This document shows positions 51,811-59,463 of a stretch of 64,000 bases of DNA, one piece after another. This DNA is from Pseudodesulfovibrio aespoeensis Aspo-2. Its GTDB lineage: Bacteria > Desulfobacterota > Desulfovibrionia > Desulfovibrionales > Desulfovibrionaceae. The position numbers and the translations under genes were made by a program. The notes under the pieces were generated by a model. That model made no database searches. It was not told the origin of the DNA and worked only from the letters and a program-made list of their open reading frames with translations. The DNA lies in the NCBI RefSeq assembly GCF_000176915.2, contig NC_014844.1:2046001-2110000 (forward strand), given 5' to 3'. Each line of letters opens with the position of its first letter. Positions within the stretch are counted from its first letter, which is position 1.

Positions 51811-52335
51811 ATGGAAACACACGACCAACACAACCGACAGAGACATGAAGTGAACGAGGCTCTCAAGACATTCAGACATTACCTGGCAGCCAACAGTCTC
51901 AAGCTGACCCAGCAGAGATTGCTGATCTTCAAGGTGTTTCAAAGCCAGGACTCGATGCTGACCTGTGAAGGACTGCTTGAAAGGGTCACGGAGATGGACG
52001 CGGGCATCAGCCGGTCCACCGTGTACCGAACCATCAAGCACCTGCACGACGCGGGCGTTGCCCGCTGCATCCGCTTGAGCGACGGCACCACCAACTACGA
52101 ACCCATGGTCGACCACCACAGCAGGATGATCTGCGAGCGGTGCGGCAGGCAGATACCGCTGGTCAACCCCTACCTCGACTGCCTGCAGCGGGAGACCGCC
52201 CGGCAGCAGGGATTCACCCTGTTCCGCTTCGAGACAGTGCTCCATGGCCTGTGCCATGCCTGCACCCACGCAGACAACGACCACCCGGACTGCGCATTGT
52301 GCGCCTCCGGCAACGATTCACGGGAGAAGCCATGA
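51811..52335 (+). CDS. fur: Fur-family metalloregulator
   Basis: The 174-residue protein has a winged-helix DNA-binding half (LKLTQQRLLIFKVFQSQDSMLTCEGLLERV...GISRSTVYRTIKHLHDAGVARCI) and a dimerisation half with metal ligands: YEPMVDHHSRMICERCG (His pair and Cys-x2-Cys) and LHGLCHACTHADNDHPDC (extra Cys/His ligands). The Cys-rich tail is longer than in E. coli Fur. The gene is divergent from the Fur-boxed feo operon, so Fur is likelier than Zur or PerR. No strong ribosome binding site precedes ATG 51811; a palindrome ATGAC-GT-GTCAT sits directly in front of it. Confidence 0.83.
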   Translation: METHDQHNRQRHEVNEALKTFRHYLAANSLKLTQQRLLIFKVFQSQDSMLTCEGLLERVTEMDAGISRSTVYRTIKHLHDAGVARCIRLSDGTTNYEPMVDHHSRMICERCGRQIPLVNPYLDCLQRETARQQGFTLFRFETVLHGLCHACTHADNDHPDCALCASGNDSREKP

Positions 52336-52499
52336 CCATTCGATGCTCCATCGCCAGCAAGGAAGACCCGCGCGCCTTTCTCAGACGCGGCATCAACTCC
52401 ATGTTTGCCGCCGGCACGAACCAGGAGGAGACCGCCCCGCCGGTGGACACCGGGTCTGATCGGAAAAAACTGCCTGCGCCCACACCCACGGCCAAATGA
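52332..52499 (+). CDS. 55-residue protein translationally coupled to fur
   Basis: The start ATG 52332 overlaps the fur stop as ATGA and is preceded by GGAGAAGCC, so ribosomes terminating on fur can restart here. The peptide (MTIRCSIASKEDPRAFLRRGINSMFAAGTNQ...) has a basic N-terminal half and a Pro/Thr-rich tail, no membrane segment and no known domain. Coupling argues for a real product; its role is unknown. Confidence 0.5.
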   Translation: MTIRCSIASKEDPRAFLRRGINSMFAAGTNQEETAPPVDTGSDRKKLPAPTPTAK

Positions 52500-52512
52500 C
52501 CCCGTCTGGCGC

Positions 52513-52543
52513 AAAAAGAAAGCCGGGCCTTTTCAGGCCCGGC
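52513..52543 (-). terminator. Intrinsic terminator of the second Fur-family gene
   Basis: On the minus strand, the stem GCCGGGCC / GGCCCGGC with loop TGAAAA is followed by TTTCTTTTT. It lies about 60 bases beyond the stop of the leftward Fur-family gene and would end the whole sia-moxR-fur transcript if that is one unit. Confidence 0.8.
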
Positions 52544-52603
52544 GTTGGAGCGATCCGCCGCGTGTGTGTGGGGGAGGGGAGACGGCGGGTCGCCCGAACA
52601 AGG

Positions 52604-53044
52604 TCAGGACCGGGCCGTATCAGCGCAGCCTGGGCACAGTCCGAAAAGAAACATGCGGTGACGGGTCAGAGTGAAACCGTATTCCACGGCCAGGGCCTCC
52701 TGCCTGCGCTCAATGGCCGCGTCAACGATCTCGACCTTCCTGCCGCACACGAGGCAGACAAGATGGTCATGGTGTTCATGCCCGTAGCGGTGCTCGTAGA
52801 GGGTCACCCCCTCGCCCAGGTCAAAGGCGTCGGCCAGACCTGAATCCACCAGCAGCTTGAGGGTCCGGTAGACCGTGGCCTGCCCGATGTCAGACATCCG
52901 CCTGCCTACCCTTTCGTAAAGCTGCTCTGCCGAAAAATGCCCCTCGCTCTCCAGAAAGGTCTCCACGATGGCCTTGCGCTGAGGGGTCAAGCTCAATGAA
53001 TTGCTTCTCATGAAATCCAGAAACACCTGCTGGGCCGACTTCAT
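52604..53044 (-). CDS. Fur-family metalloregulator (Fur/PerR type), second copy
   Basis: The protein has 146 residues from ATG 53044 behind AAGGAGAAG. Its winged helix is SLSLTPQRKAIVETFLESEGHFSAEQLYERV...IGQATVYRTLKLLVDSGLA. The metal-binding half has EHRYGHEHHDHLVCLVCGRKVEIVD and a C-terminal GLCPGC, giving two Cys-x2-Cys zinc pairs and the His-rich sensing site. It differs markedly from the other Fur-family protein encoded convergently, so the two probably sense different signals (iron, peroxide or zinc); I cannot assign which. It lies 49 bases after the preceding gene of the sia-moxR operon and may be co-transcribed. Confidence 0.82.
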   Translation of the reverse strand: MKSAQQVFLDFMRSNSLSLTPQRKAIVETFLESEGHFSAEQLYERVGRRMSDIGQATVYRTLKLLVDSGLADAFDLGEGVTLYEHRYGHEHHDHLVCLVCGRKVEIVDAAIERRQEALAVEYGFTLTRHRMFLFGLCPGCADTARS

Positions 53045-53093
53045 CTCTTCTCCTTGTCCCTTGGTATCCGCATCCGGAGTGTCCGGCGTGTCC

Positions 53094-53555
53094 TCAAAAC
53101 CCGACGGCAGCGAGAAACCGCGCCGAAACAACGCCCGAGGCAATGTGTTTTCTGGTGGTGTCGGTCAGTTCGAGCTCGCTGATGATATCGAGCGGCGCGC
53201 TGTCGTAGGCGGCTGTCAGGACCAGCTCGAAATCGCGGCGGAGCCGGACAAAAGCGTCGGCCACGTCGGAGAATCCGCCGCCCGGCCCGCGCCACGGCAG
53301 GGTCAGGGTGTCCTCGAATGATTTGCGCACATGGCTCGGCGTCATCAGCCGGTGCCAGCCAAGGGGTGCTCCGCCCCGCTCATCCTGGCCGGGATGGCAA
53401 TACGACCTCCAGGCGGACGGCGGTGTGACAATGGCCTTTTCCAGCACCACCTGGGGCACGGCCAGCTCGATCTCGAAAGGTTCAAGCTCGATCGAGTACT
53501 TGAGCACGGGCCGGTGATAGCCCCGCCGCTTGGTGATTTCCCACTGAATCTTCAT
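53094..53555 (-). CDS. Unknown cytoplasmic protein of the moxR-VWA operon
   Basis: The protein has 153 residues from ATG 53555 behind AGGGAGGAG, overlapping the VWA gene stop as ATGA. No signal peptide or membrane segment is present. The sequence mixes beta-like stretches (VLKYSIELEPFEIELAVPQVVLEKAIV) with a helical C-terminal part (FSDVADAFVRLRRDFELVLTAAYDSAPLDIISELELT). I do not recognise a family. The coupling suggests that it works with the MoxR/VWA pair, perhaps as adaptor or substrate. Confidence 0.65.
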   Translation of the reverse strand: MKIQWEITKRRGYHRPVLKYSIELEPFEIELAVPQVVLEKAIVTPPSAWRSYCHPGQDERGGAPLGWHRLMTPSHVRKSFEDTLTLPWRGPGGGFSDVADAFVRLRRDFELVLTAAYDSAPLDIISELELTDTTRKHIASGVVSARFLAAVGF

Positions 53556-54898
53556 GCACTCTCCTCCCTTGCCGCCACTTCGATGATCTCGCCGAAGGGC
53601 GGGATGTTTCCGCCGCCGCCGACGCGCGCCCAGAGCACCGGATAGTCCGGCTCGCGCTCCGGGAAACGGGGGCATTCCATGTCCGTGAGGTAGACGAGGC
53701 AGGCCGGGTCCACGCCCTCGCCCTCCACCCAGTCAAAGACCGGGCGATAGTCCGTGCCGCCGCCTCCCACCGGGTCGATCTCAAGGGGCAGGTCGGCCCG
53801 ACTGAAGGTTCGTGCCGAGGTCAACCGCACGTCGCAGCAGACCACATGGACCGTGGTGTCATAGGTTTCGAGCAAGCCTGAAAGCTCTGCCGCGAACTGG
53901 TCCATCTCCCGGTCGCCCACGCTGCCCGAGGTGTCCAGGGCCAGGACCACCTCCGGCAGTTTGCGGTGCGACAGGGAGGGCAGCACAATATTCATGTGGA
54001 GAAAGCGCCTGTTGGGCGGGGTCCAGCTGTAATCGTCCCTGGCCCGCTCGCTGATGAACCGCGACAACAGCTCGCGCCAGTCGAGCCTGGGGGCGAGCAG
54101 GTCGCGCACCAGCCGCGCCAGACCACCGGGCAGGTCGCCCGTCTCTCTGGCCTGCCGCGCGGCATCGGCCAGGGCTATCTCCCATTCCTGGTCCGTCTCG
54201 TCGCCGGACTGGCCGCCCCCGGTTTCATGGCCCGATGCGTCGCGCACCTCGCCGCTGCCGCCCGGATCGCCGGGCTGATCCAGACGGGTTTCTGCGGCTT
54301 CATCACCGGTCTCCCCGGGCTCGCCGATCTCGCTGTCTTCGGCAATGGCCGCCGCGCTGTCGCTGGCCTGCGCAGAATCGCCCTCTCCGCCTTCATCGCC
54401 CGCCCTGCCCGGCCTGCCCATCGCGTCGCGGTTCTCCTCCTCGCCCATTTCACGCCCTTCGCCCGCCTCGTCGGACGGCATGCCGTCGCCGCCCCGGCTG
54501 GCGGCCAGCTCGGCATACACGGCGTCGGCGCTCATGCCCTGGTAAGCGGGATTGTCCAGGTGTCCGGGCGGCAAGGTGAAACCCGCGTCGAGCAATATCC
54601 AGTTGATGGCGTGGTCGCAGGCAGCGTTCCACAGCCCGGCATCACGCCCGTTGCGGCGCACATGGTGCTGGCAGGCGGGATGCATGACCGTATGGGCGAG
54701 CATGCCAAGCACCTGGGGCTCGCTCAGCCCGGCCACATAGACCGGGTTGTAGGCAAGGGTGCGGCCATCGGTCCAGGCGGTGCGGCAGGCCAAGTCCTCG
54801 CGGGGGACCATGCGCATGCACAGGGAGCCGAAAAAAGGGTGGTCCAGCAGCAGCGAGGTCCGCGCCCGGATCACTTTCTTGTACGCCGTGCCGCTCAT
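53552..54898 (-). CDS. DUF2201-type protein: inactive metallopeptidase-like domain plus VWA domain
   Basis: The 448-residue protein has an N-terminal DUF2201-like domain (about 1-140) with LAHTVMHPACQHHVRR and LWNAACDHAINWILLDAG. The zinc-protease motif HExxH is HTVMH here, without the catalytic Glu. The middle (about 145-240) is an acidic, Gly/Glu/Asp-rich low-complexity linker. The C-terminal VWA domain has the MIDAS motif DTSGSVG, a later Thr in GGGTDYRPVFDW and LTDMECP. VWA proteins of this kind act with MoxR AAA+ ATPases in metal insertion or complex remodelling. The ATG directly abuts the moxR stop. Confidence 0.82.
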   Translation of the reverse strand: MSGTAYKKVIRARTSLLLDHPFFGSLCMRMVPREDLACRTAWTDGRTLAYNPVYVAGLSEPQVLGMLAHTVMHPACQHHVRRNGRDAGLWNAACDHAINWILLDAGFTLPPGHLDNPAYQGMSADAVYAELAASRGGDGMPSDEAGEGREMGEEENRDAMGRPGRAGDEGGEGDSAQASDSAAAIAEDSEIGEPGETGDEAAETRLDQPGDPGGSGEVRDASGHETGGGQSGDETDQEWEIALADAARQARETGDLPGGLARLVRDLLAPRLDWRELLSRFISERARDDYSWTPPNRRFLHMNIVLPSLSHRKLPEVVLALDTSGSVGDREMDQFAAELSGLLETYDTTVHVVCCDVRLTSARTFSRADLPLEIDPVGGGGTDYRPVFDWVEGEGVDPACLVYLTDMECPRFPEREPDYPVLWARVGGGGNIPPFGEIIEVAAREESA

Positions 54899-55882
54899 TT
54901 AGAATAACACGTCGGAGTTGGCAGTGGCCCAGTGCGAAAAGGCCGGGCACTCGACCACGCAAGGGGCGGTCCTGACCGAATCACGCACCAGGAGCACGGC
55001 GAACTCGGCGGGCAGCCGCGAGGCATAGGCGATGATGCTCTCGGCAGTGTCTGCCCCAGCCTTTCTGGCCAGCGCGCCGCACAGGGCGTAGAGTGTGGCC
55101 GGTTCTTCCGGGATTTCGGCCAGGTCCGGGCGTTCGATGACCGCGTCCGGGTCGGGCAGCTGCCGATAGATGCGGGAGAATCCCACGAACTCGGCAGCCG
55201 CGCCAGGGCCAACGGCGCCGCGCAGCAGGTCCGCCTCCACCTCCGGGTCCGGTCCGGCTGCCAGGACGCGGGCGGCGAACTCCCAGGACCGAGGCGAGGG
55301 GAACGCCTTGTCGTCGCGCCTGGGATCAAAGCTGTGCAGGAGGTTTGGCCGATAGCGTACAAAGGCGCGAACCTCCTCGACCAGCCCCTGTCCGGCGGCC
55401 CAGTCGAGCCACTGGTCCACATCCACGTCAAAGTCGAGGTGGACAAAGCGGTTGGACAGGGCCGAGGGCATCCTGTGGGTCACGGCCCGGTCGCCCTCGC
55501 GGTTGCCCGCTGCGATCACGGTCCACCCTTCGGGCAGCTCGTATTCGCCCACGCGCCGGTCCAGGATGAACTGGTAGCAGGCGGCCTGAACCAGGGGCGG
55601 CGCGGCGTTGAGCTCGTCGAGAAAGAGCACGCCCCGGCCCGACACGGGCAGGAAGGCGGGCGGGCACCAGCGGGCAGTACCATCCGGCGAGACCGTGGGG
55701 ATGCCGCGCAGATCCACGGGGTCGAGCAGCACGGCCCGCAGGTCGGTCAGCTCGCACTCAAGCTCGGCGGCGACCTGGGCCACCACCTGGCTCTTGCCCA
55801 CGCCGGGCGGCCCCCAGATGAACACGGGCTGACGGATGGGGATGAGCGTCCGCAGGGACGCCTTTATCTGACTTGGGGTCAT
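54899..55882 (-). CDS. MoxR-family AAA+ ATPase
   Basis: The protein has 327 residues from ATG 55882. Walker A is GPPGVGKSQ (about residues 24-32), Walker B is VLFLDELNAAPPLVQ, sensor 1 is VIAAGNREGD, and the arginine finger region is MPSALSNRFVHLDF. MoxR ATPases are chaperones that pair with VWA proteins, and the partner gene follows with no gap. Unlike classical MoxR, it is preceded by sia signalling genes (31 bases from siaC), which suggests that the chaperone is connected to c-di-GMP/partner-switch output. Confidence 0.88.
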   Translation of the reverse strand: MTPSQIKASLRTLIPIRQPVFIWGPPGVGKSQVVAQVAAELECELTDLRAVLLDPVDLRGIPTVSPDGTARWCPPAFLPVSGRGVLFLDELNAAPPLVQAACYQFILDRRVGEYELPEGWTVIAAGNREGDRAVTHRMPSALSNRFVHLDFDVDVDQWLDWAAGQGLVEEVRAFVRYRPNLLHSFDPRRDDKAFPSPRSWEFAARVLAAGPDPEVEADLLRGAVGPGAAAEFVGFSRIYRQLPDPDAVIERPDLAEIPEEPATLYALCGALARKAGADTAESIIAYASRLPAEFAVLLVRDSVRTAPCVVECPAFSHWATANSDVLF

Positions 55883-55913
55883 TGATTGCCTCTCATTTTG
55901 CAGGGATGGCCGG

Positions 55914-56300
55914 TCAATCCACGTACTCGACGAGATTGAACCGGAGGTTGCGCACGTCTTCCATGAACTCTTCGCCGCACTCCATGGCGGTCTCGTTCTC
56001 CTCGTGGTAGCGCCAGTTGACCACGATGTTGCGGCCCTTGGCCGCCTCGGAATCGAGCATGTCAAAGAGGTCCATGAAGGTCTTGGACGACGAGCTGTTG
56101 AAATAGAGAATCTCCATGTTCAGCTCCACCCGATCGTCCCGAACCCGATCGAAAAAACTCTCAAGCCAGTCAAACACCGGTCCGTAGAAGCCGGAGCAGT
56201 TCTCCGGATAGGATTCGCCCCTGATCTCCAGGATGCGGGTTACGGGGTCGAAATCTATGTGCGGGGACGACTTGGTCGCCTGTACGCTGAAACGTGTCAT
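55914..56300 (-). CDS. siaC: SiaC-like phosphoprotein (DUF1987)
   Basis: The 128-residue protein matches the SiaC family: SPHIDFDPVTRILEIRGESYPENCSGFYGPVFDWLESFF, then MEILYFNSSSSKTFMDLFDML. In Pseudomonas SiaC the phosphorylated Thr lies in a similar N-T-S-S loop; here the equivalent position is Ser69 (N-S-S-S-S). Unphosphorylated SiaC binds and activates the diguanylate cyclase SiaD, while SiaB phosphorylates and SiaA dephosphorylates it. All four partners are encoded in this operon. It starts ten bases after siaB. Confidence 0.88.
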   Translation of the reverse strand: MTRFSVQATKSSPHIDFDPVTRILEIRGESYPENCSGFYGPVFDWLESFFDRVRDDRVELNMEILYFNSSSSKTFMDLFDMLDSEAAKGRNIVVNWRYHEENETAMECGEEFMEDVRNLRFNLVEYVD

Positions 56301-56310
56301 GGCAGAACTC

Positions 56311-56865
56311 CTACTGGGCGACTACTTTCATGGAAAAGAACGAGGTCTCGCAATCCAGGGGTACGAAGTCGTAGTCCATGGGGCGGGACGATTTGCGGGC
56401 CATCTCGATAAAGCCGAGGCCCGCACCCTTGGACTCCTCGCCGGGCCGACTCCTGCGACGCTCGCGGTAATAGGCCTTGAGATCGTTGCGGCCCATGGCC
56501 CTGAGGGTTTCCAGCTGGCTGGTCAGCCTGTCCACGTCCTCGGCGCGCACCTTGTTGCCGCAGGCCACGAAAAAGCTGCCGTCACTCTCACGGCCCACCA
56601 CCACCTGGCCGTGGGCCATCTCGCCCAGGCTCGCCGTGGCATGGTTGTGCCGCTCCGACGAATAGCGAACGATATTCTGCATCTGCTCGACCAGGATGGA
56701 GAAGACCCGCTGCACGCTGTCCATGCCCGCGTCCTCGGCGCGCATCTTCTCGCGCATCAGTTCGGCCAGCCCCTCGACCACGGCCTGGGAGACCGGGCCA
56801 TTGAAGTAGAGGATCGTGCCTTTTCCTCTCATTTCTTCGTAATATTTGTACAAATTTGATGCCAT
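56311..56865 (-). CDS. siaB: SiaB-like protein kinase
   Basis: The protein has 184 residues from ATG 56865 behind GGAGGGG; an earlier in-frame ATG at 56877 is less well placed. It has a GHKL/HATPase-like fold: the N-box region SILVEQMQNIVRYSSERH, the central VVVGRESDGSFFVACGNKV, and the glycine-rich GAGLGFIEMARKS. SiaB-family kinases phosphorylate SiaC and so keep the cyclase SiaD off. It follows siaA by 13 bases. Confidence 0.86.
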   Translation of the reverse strand: MASNLYKYYEEMRGKGTILYFNGPVSQAVVEGLAELMREKMRAEDAGMDSVQRVFSILVEQMQNIVRYSSERHNHATASLGEMAHGQVVVGRESDGSFFVACGNKVRAEDVDRLTSQLETLRAMGRNDLKAYYRERRRSRPGEESKGAGLGFIEMARKSSRPMDYDFVPLDCETSFFSMKVVAQ

Positions 56866-56878
56866 GAGCCCCTCCATG

Positions 56879-58054
56879 CTAGACTTCTAAACCGAGCACA
56901 GTCATGTCGTCGCGGCGGCTCTCGCCGCCCTGGTATTCGGACAGGCACGCCATGAGCGCATCGCCCTGCCCGGTGATGGGAGCGGTCCGGTGCTCCTCGA
57001 TGAACCGCATCAGCCGACTCCGGCCAAAGGGCAGCCGCCTGGGCCCGCCCACCTGATCGACGATGCCGTCGGTGGCCATGTAGAACCTGGCTCCGGGCGC
57101 CAGGGCCACCTCGACATCGGTAAAAACGAAATCGCGCGGCGACCGGACATAGCCGAGCCCGCAACGGTCCCCCCTGATGCGCCGGGCCTTGCCCCCCTCG
57201 ACCGCATACAGGGGCGAATTGGCCCCGGCAAAGACCAGCCTGCCGGAACCGGGCGAGACATGGCACAGAGCGCAGTCCATGCCGTCATCCGAGCGGGTGC
57301 CCTTCTCGTTCTGGCCCAGGGCGTCCTTGATCAGCCGGTTGGTCCGGGCGAGCATGCCCGACGGCGAGGCGTCGCCCTCCCGCAGAGCTTTTTCGAGCAG
57401 CGACTGCACGATCAGGGTCATGAATGCGCCCGGCACGCCGTGGCCGGTGCAGTCGATCACCCCGATGAAATATCCATCGCCCCACGGCTTGAACCAGTAG
57501 GAGTCGCCGCCCACCACGTCACGCTGGCGCCAAAGCAGAAAATGGGCGGGCACAACCCCGGCCAGCGCGCGCTCGTCGGGCAGGAAGGCGGCCTGGATGT
57601 GCGAGGCGTAGTCGATGCTCTCAAGGATCTGGTTGCGCGCCTCGGCCAGGGACTGCAAGGCCGACGAGAGCCTGCGCTGGCGGCTGGCGATGGCATAGCC
57701 CATCCAGTGCATGTTGCGCTTGAGAGACACGAAATCATGCCCCTCATCATCGTCCGGGGGCGGCTCGGTCACCCCGTACTCGCCGCGCTTGAGGAGCTGG
57801 CACTGGGCATTGAGCTCGAGGATGTTGCGCAGGGCGATGACATGGCTGAGCCACTTGGCCAGGGGCACCACCAGGATGATGCCGACCACCAGGAAGCCGA
57901 CCATGAAGTTGGTGACCGTCTCACGGGCGCCAGAATGGTAAATCACGAGGGTGGTCAGGGGAAAAACCACCATGGCCGCCAGCAGGAGCGCGGTCATCTT
58001 GCACTCCACGCTCAAAGCCGACACGGCATGCAGCAGACCGGTCACGACACGCAC
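56879..58054 (-). CDS. siaA: SiaA-like membrane PP2C phosphatase
   Basis: The protein has 391 residues from GTG 58054 (GGGGAGG upstream), four bases after the siaD stop. Two transmembrane helices (about 20-40 and 48-66) and a HAMP-like linker precede a SpoIIE/PP2C domain. Its metal ligands are DVVGGDSYWF, VIDCTGHGVPGAFM, ATDGIVDQVGG and the terminal RRDDMTVLGLEV. It should dephosphorylate SiaC and so turn on the cyclase. The periplasmic loop between the two helices is very short, unlike Pseudomonas SiaA, which has a larger sensing part. The input signal is therefore unclear. Confidence 0.87.
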   Translation of the reverse strand: MRVVTGLLHAVSALSVECKMTALLLAAMVVFPLTTLVIYHSGARETVTNFMVGFLVVGIILVVPLAKWLSHVIALRNILELNAQCQLLKRGEYGVTEPPPDDDEGHDFVSLKRNMHWMGYAIASRQRRLSSALQSLAEARNQILESIDYASHIQAAFLPDERALAGVVPAHFLLWRQRDVVGGDSYWFKPWGDGYFIGVIDCTGHGVPGAFMTLIVQSLLEKALREGDASPSGMLARTNRLIKDALGQNEKGTRSDDGMDCALCHVSPGSGRLVFAGANSPLYAVEGGKARRIRGDRCGLGYVRSPRDFVFTDVEVALAPGARFYMATDGIVDQVGGPRRLPFGRSRLMRFIEEHRTAPITGQGDALMACLSEYQGGESRRDDMTVLGLEV

Positions 58055-58057
58055 GGC

Positions 58058-59200
58058 TCAGGCCTCCCCGTCGTCGCAGGCAACGCCCCTGACCGAGCGG
58101 GGGCAGACGGATCGGCGGTATGTCTCCACCCGGTCACGGCCATTCTTCTTGGCCGCATACAGGGCGATGTCCGAATACTTGAGCAGCGAATCAAGGCTGT
58201 CCTTGGACTCCTCAAAGGACGCCAGCCCCATGGACACGGTCATGGAGACCGGTCCGCGCGGGGAATCCACGACCGCCCGGCGGATAGTCCTGGCAATGCG
58301 CACGGCAACGGCGCAGGCGTCTTCTGCCGAGGTGTCGGGCAGCATGACCGCGAACTCCTCGCCGCCGAGCCTGGCGGCCACATCCACCTCGCGCACGGAC
58401 TCCCCGATCACGCGGGCCAGCTCCATGAGCGCCACATCGCCCACATCATGGCCATGGGTGTCGTTGATGGCCTTGAAATGATCCACATCAAGCATGATGA
58501 GCGACAGCTCGCCACCGCTCCGGCGCGCGCGGTTCAATTCGCGCCCGGCAAGCTCCATGAAATATCCCCTGTTCCACATCCCGGTCATGCTGTCGGTCCT
58601 GGCAAGGCGGCACATCTCCTCGATCATCCGCTTGCGCTCGGTGACATCCACCAGGACGCCCACCACGCCCGCCCGAACACCCTTGGCCTCGTCGCCACCC
58701 ACCATGCTGGCGCTGATCTCGACCCACAGGCTCTCATCACCCGGACCGCAGACGCGCACCTCGTAGCGGCGGGCATCGCCAGCGGCGAGCAACGCCTCGT
58801 ACAGATGAAAATCCTCATGGTCGCAAAAGATGCGATGCAGCTCGCCCACGGTCCGGATAAAGGATTCCGGGCCCTGGCAGCCAAACATGGCAGCCATGGC
58901 CGGGTTCACCTCCACGAACCTTCCGCCCTCGTCGCACCGGTAGATGCCCTCGGTCACATTCTCGAAGATGCTGCGGAACTTGTGCTCGCTCAGGGCGAGA
59001 TTGCGATTGAGATCATTGAGGGTCTGCTGCATCCGATCGCCCATGGTGACCAGTCTGCGGCTCTGGCGGACAAGCTTCTCATACTCCCGGACCAGCGAGG
59101 CGAAGACGGGCGAGGAATGCCCATTGTCAGCAGTTTCCCGGACAGCCTCCCTGGCCATCTCAAGCACTCGCTCCTCTCGCGTGAAAACTTCTTTATGCAT
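58058..59200 (-). CDS. siaD: SiaD-like diguanylate cyclase with inserted PAS domain
   Basis: The protein has 380 residues from ATG 59200 (AGGGGTGATC upstream). The N-terminal coiled stalk (about 25-75, LVREYEKLVRQSRRLVTMGDRMQQTLNDLNRNL) resembles the SiaC-binding region of SiaD. A PAS domain follows (about 78-195, EHKFRSIFENVTEGIYRCDEGGRFVEVNPAMAAMFG), then GGDEF with the active signature RLGGEEFAVMLP. An RxxD inhibitory site (REVD) lies exactly five residues before GGEEF. All catalytic features are intact, so it should make c-di-GMP. The PAS makes it longer than classical SiaD. It is the first gene of the operon, with a Fur box just upstream. Confidence 0.86.
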   Translation of the reverse strand: MHKEVFTREERVLEMAREAVRETADNGHSSPVFASLVREYEKLVRQSRRLVTMGDRMQQTLNDLNRNLALSEHKFRSIFENVTEGIYRCDEGGRFVEVNPAMAAMFGCQGPESFIRTVGELHRIFCDHEDFHLYEALLAAGDARRYEVRVCGPGDESLWVEISASMVGGDEAKGVRAGVVGVLVDVTERKRMIEEMCRLARTDSMTGMWNRGYFMELAGRELNRARRSGGELSLIMLDVDHFKAINDTHGHDVGDVALMELARVIGESVREVDVAARLGGEEFAVMLPDTSAEDACAVAVRIARTIRRAVVDSPRGPVSMTVSMGLASFEESKDSLDSLLKYSDIALYAAKKNGRDRVETYRRSVCPRSVRGVACDDGEA

Positions 59201-59235
59201 GATCACCCCTGGCGGCATCGCCGCTTGGCAATCGT

Positions 59236-59254
59236 GATATTGAAATTCATTTTC
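59236..59254. promoter_or_regulatory. Candidate Fur box upstream of siaD
   Basis: GATATTGAAATTCATTTTC matches 15 of 19 positions of GATAATGATAATCATTATC, better than the feo site in the same window. It lies 35 bases upstream of the siaD start codon, within 59201-59463, which also separates siaD from the divergent solute-binding protein gene. Repression of the sia-moxR operon by iron-loaded Fur is the likely meaning. Confidence 0.65.
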
Positions 59255-59463
59255 ATTGTCAACGCATAATCAGGGATGGGGGTTCTGCGGCTCTTGCGGA
59301 ATCCAGGCGGAATCCAGGCAGCAGCGACCGGAGGAGCCAAACGCGAGCCAGACAGCGGCTGCCAAAATGGAATACGAAGTCAGCGGTCGGTCAACCCGAT
59401 ATATTCATTGGGAAACAACGATGGATCGCCAGATACCGCTTCACTTGCAGACACAAAAAACGT

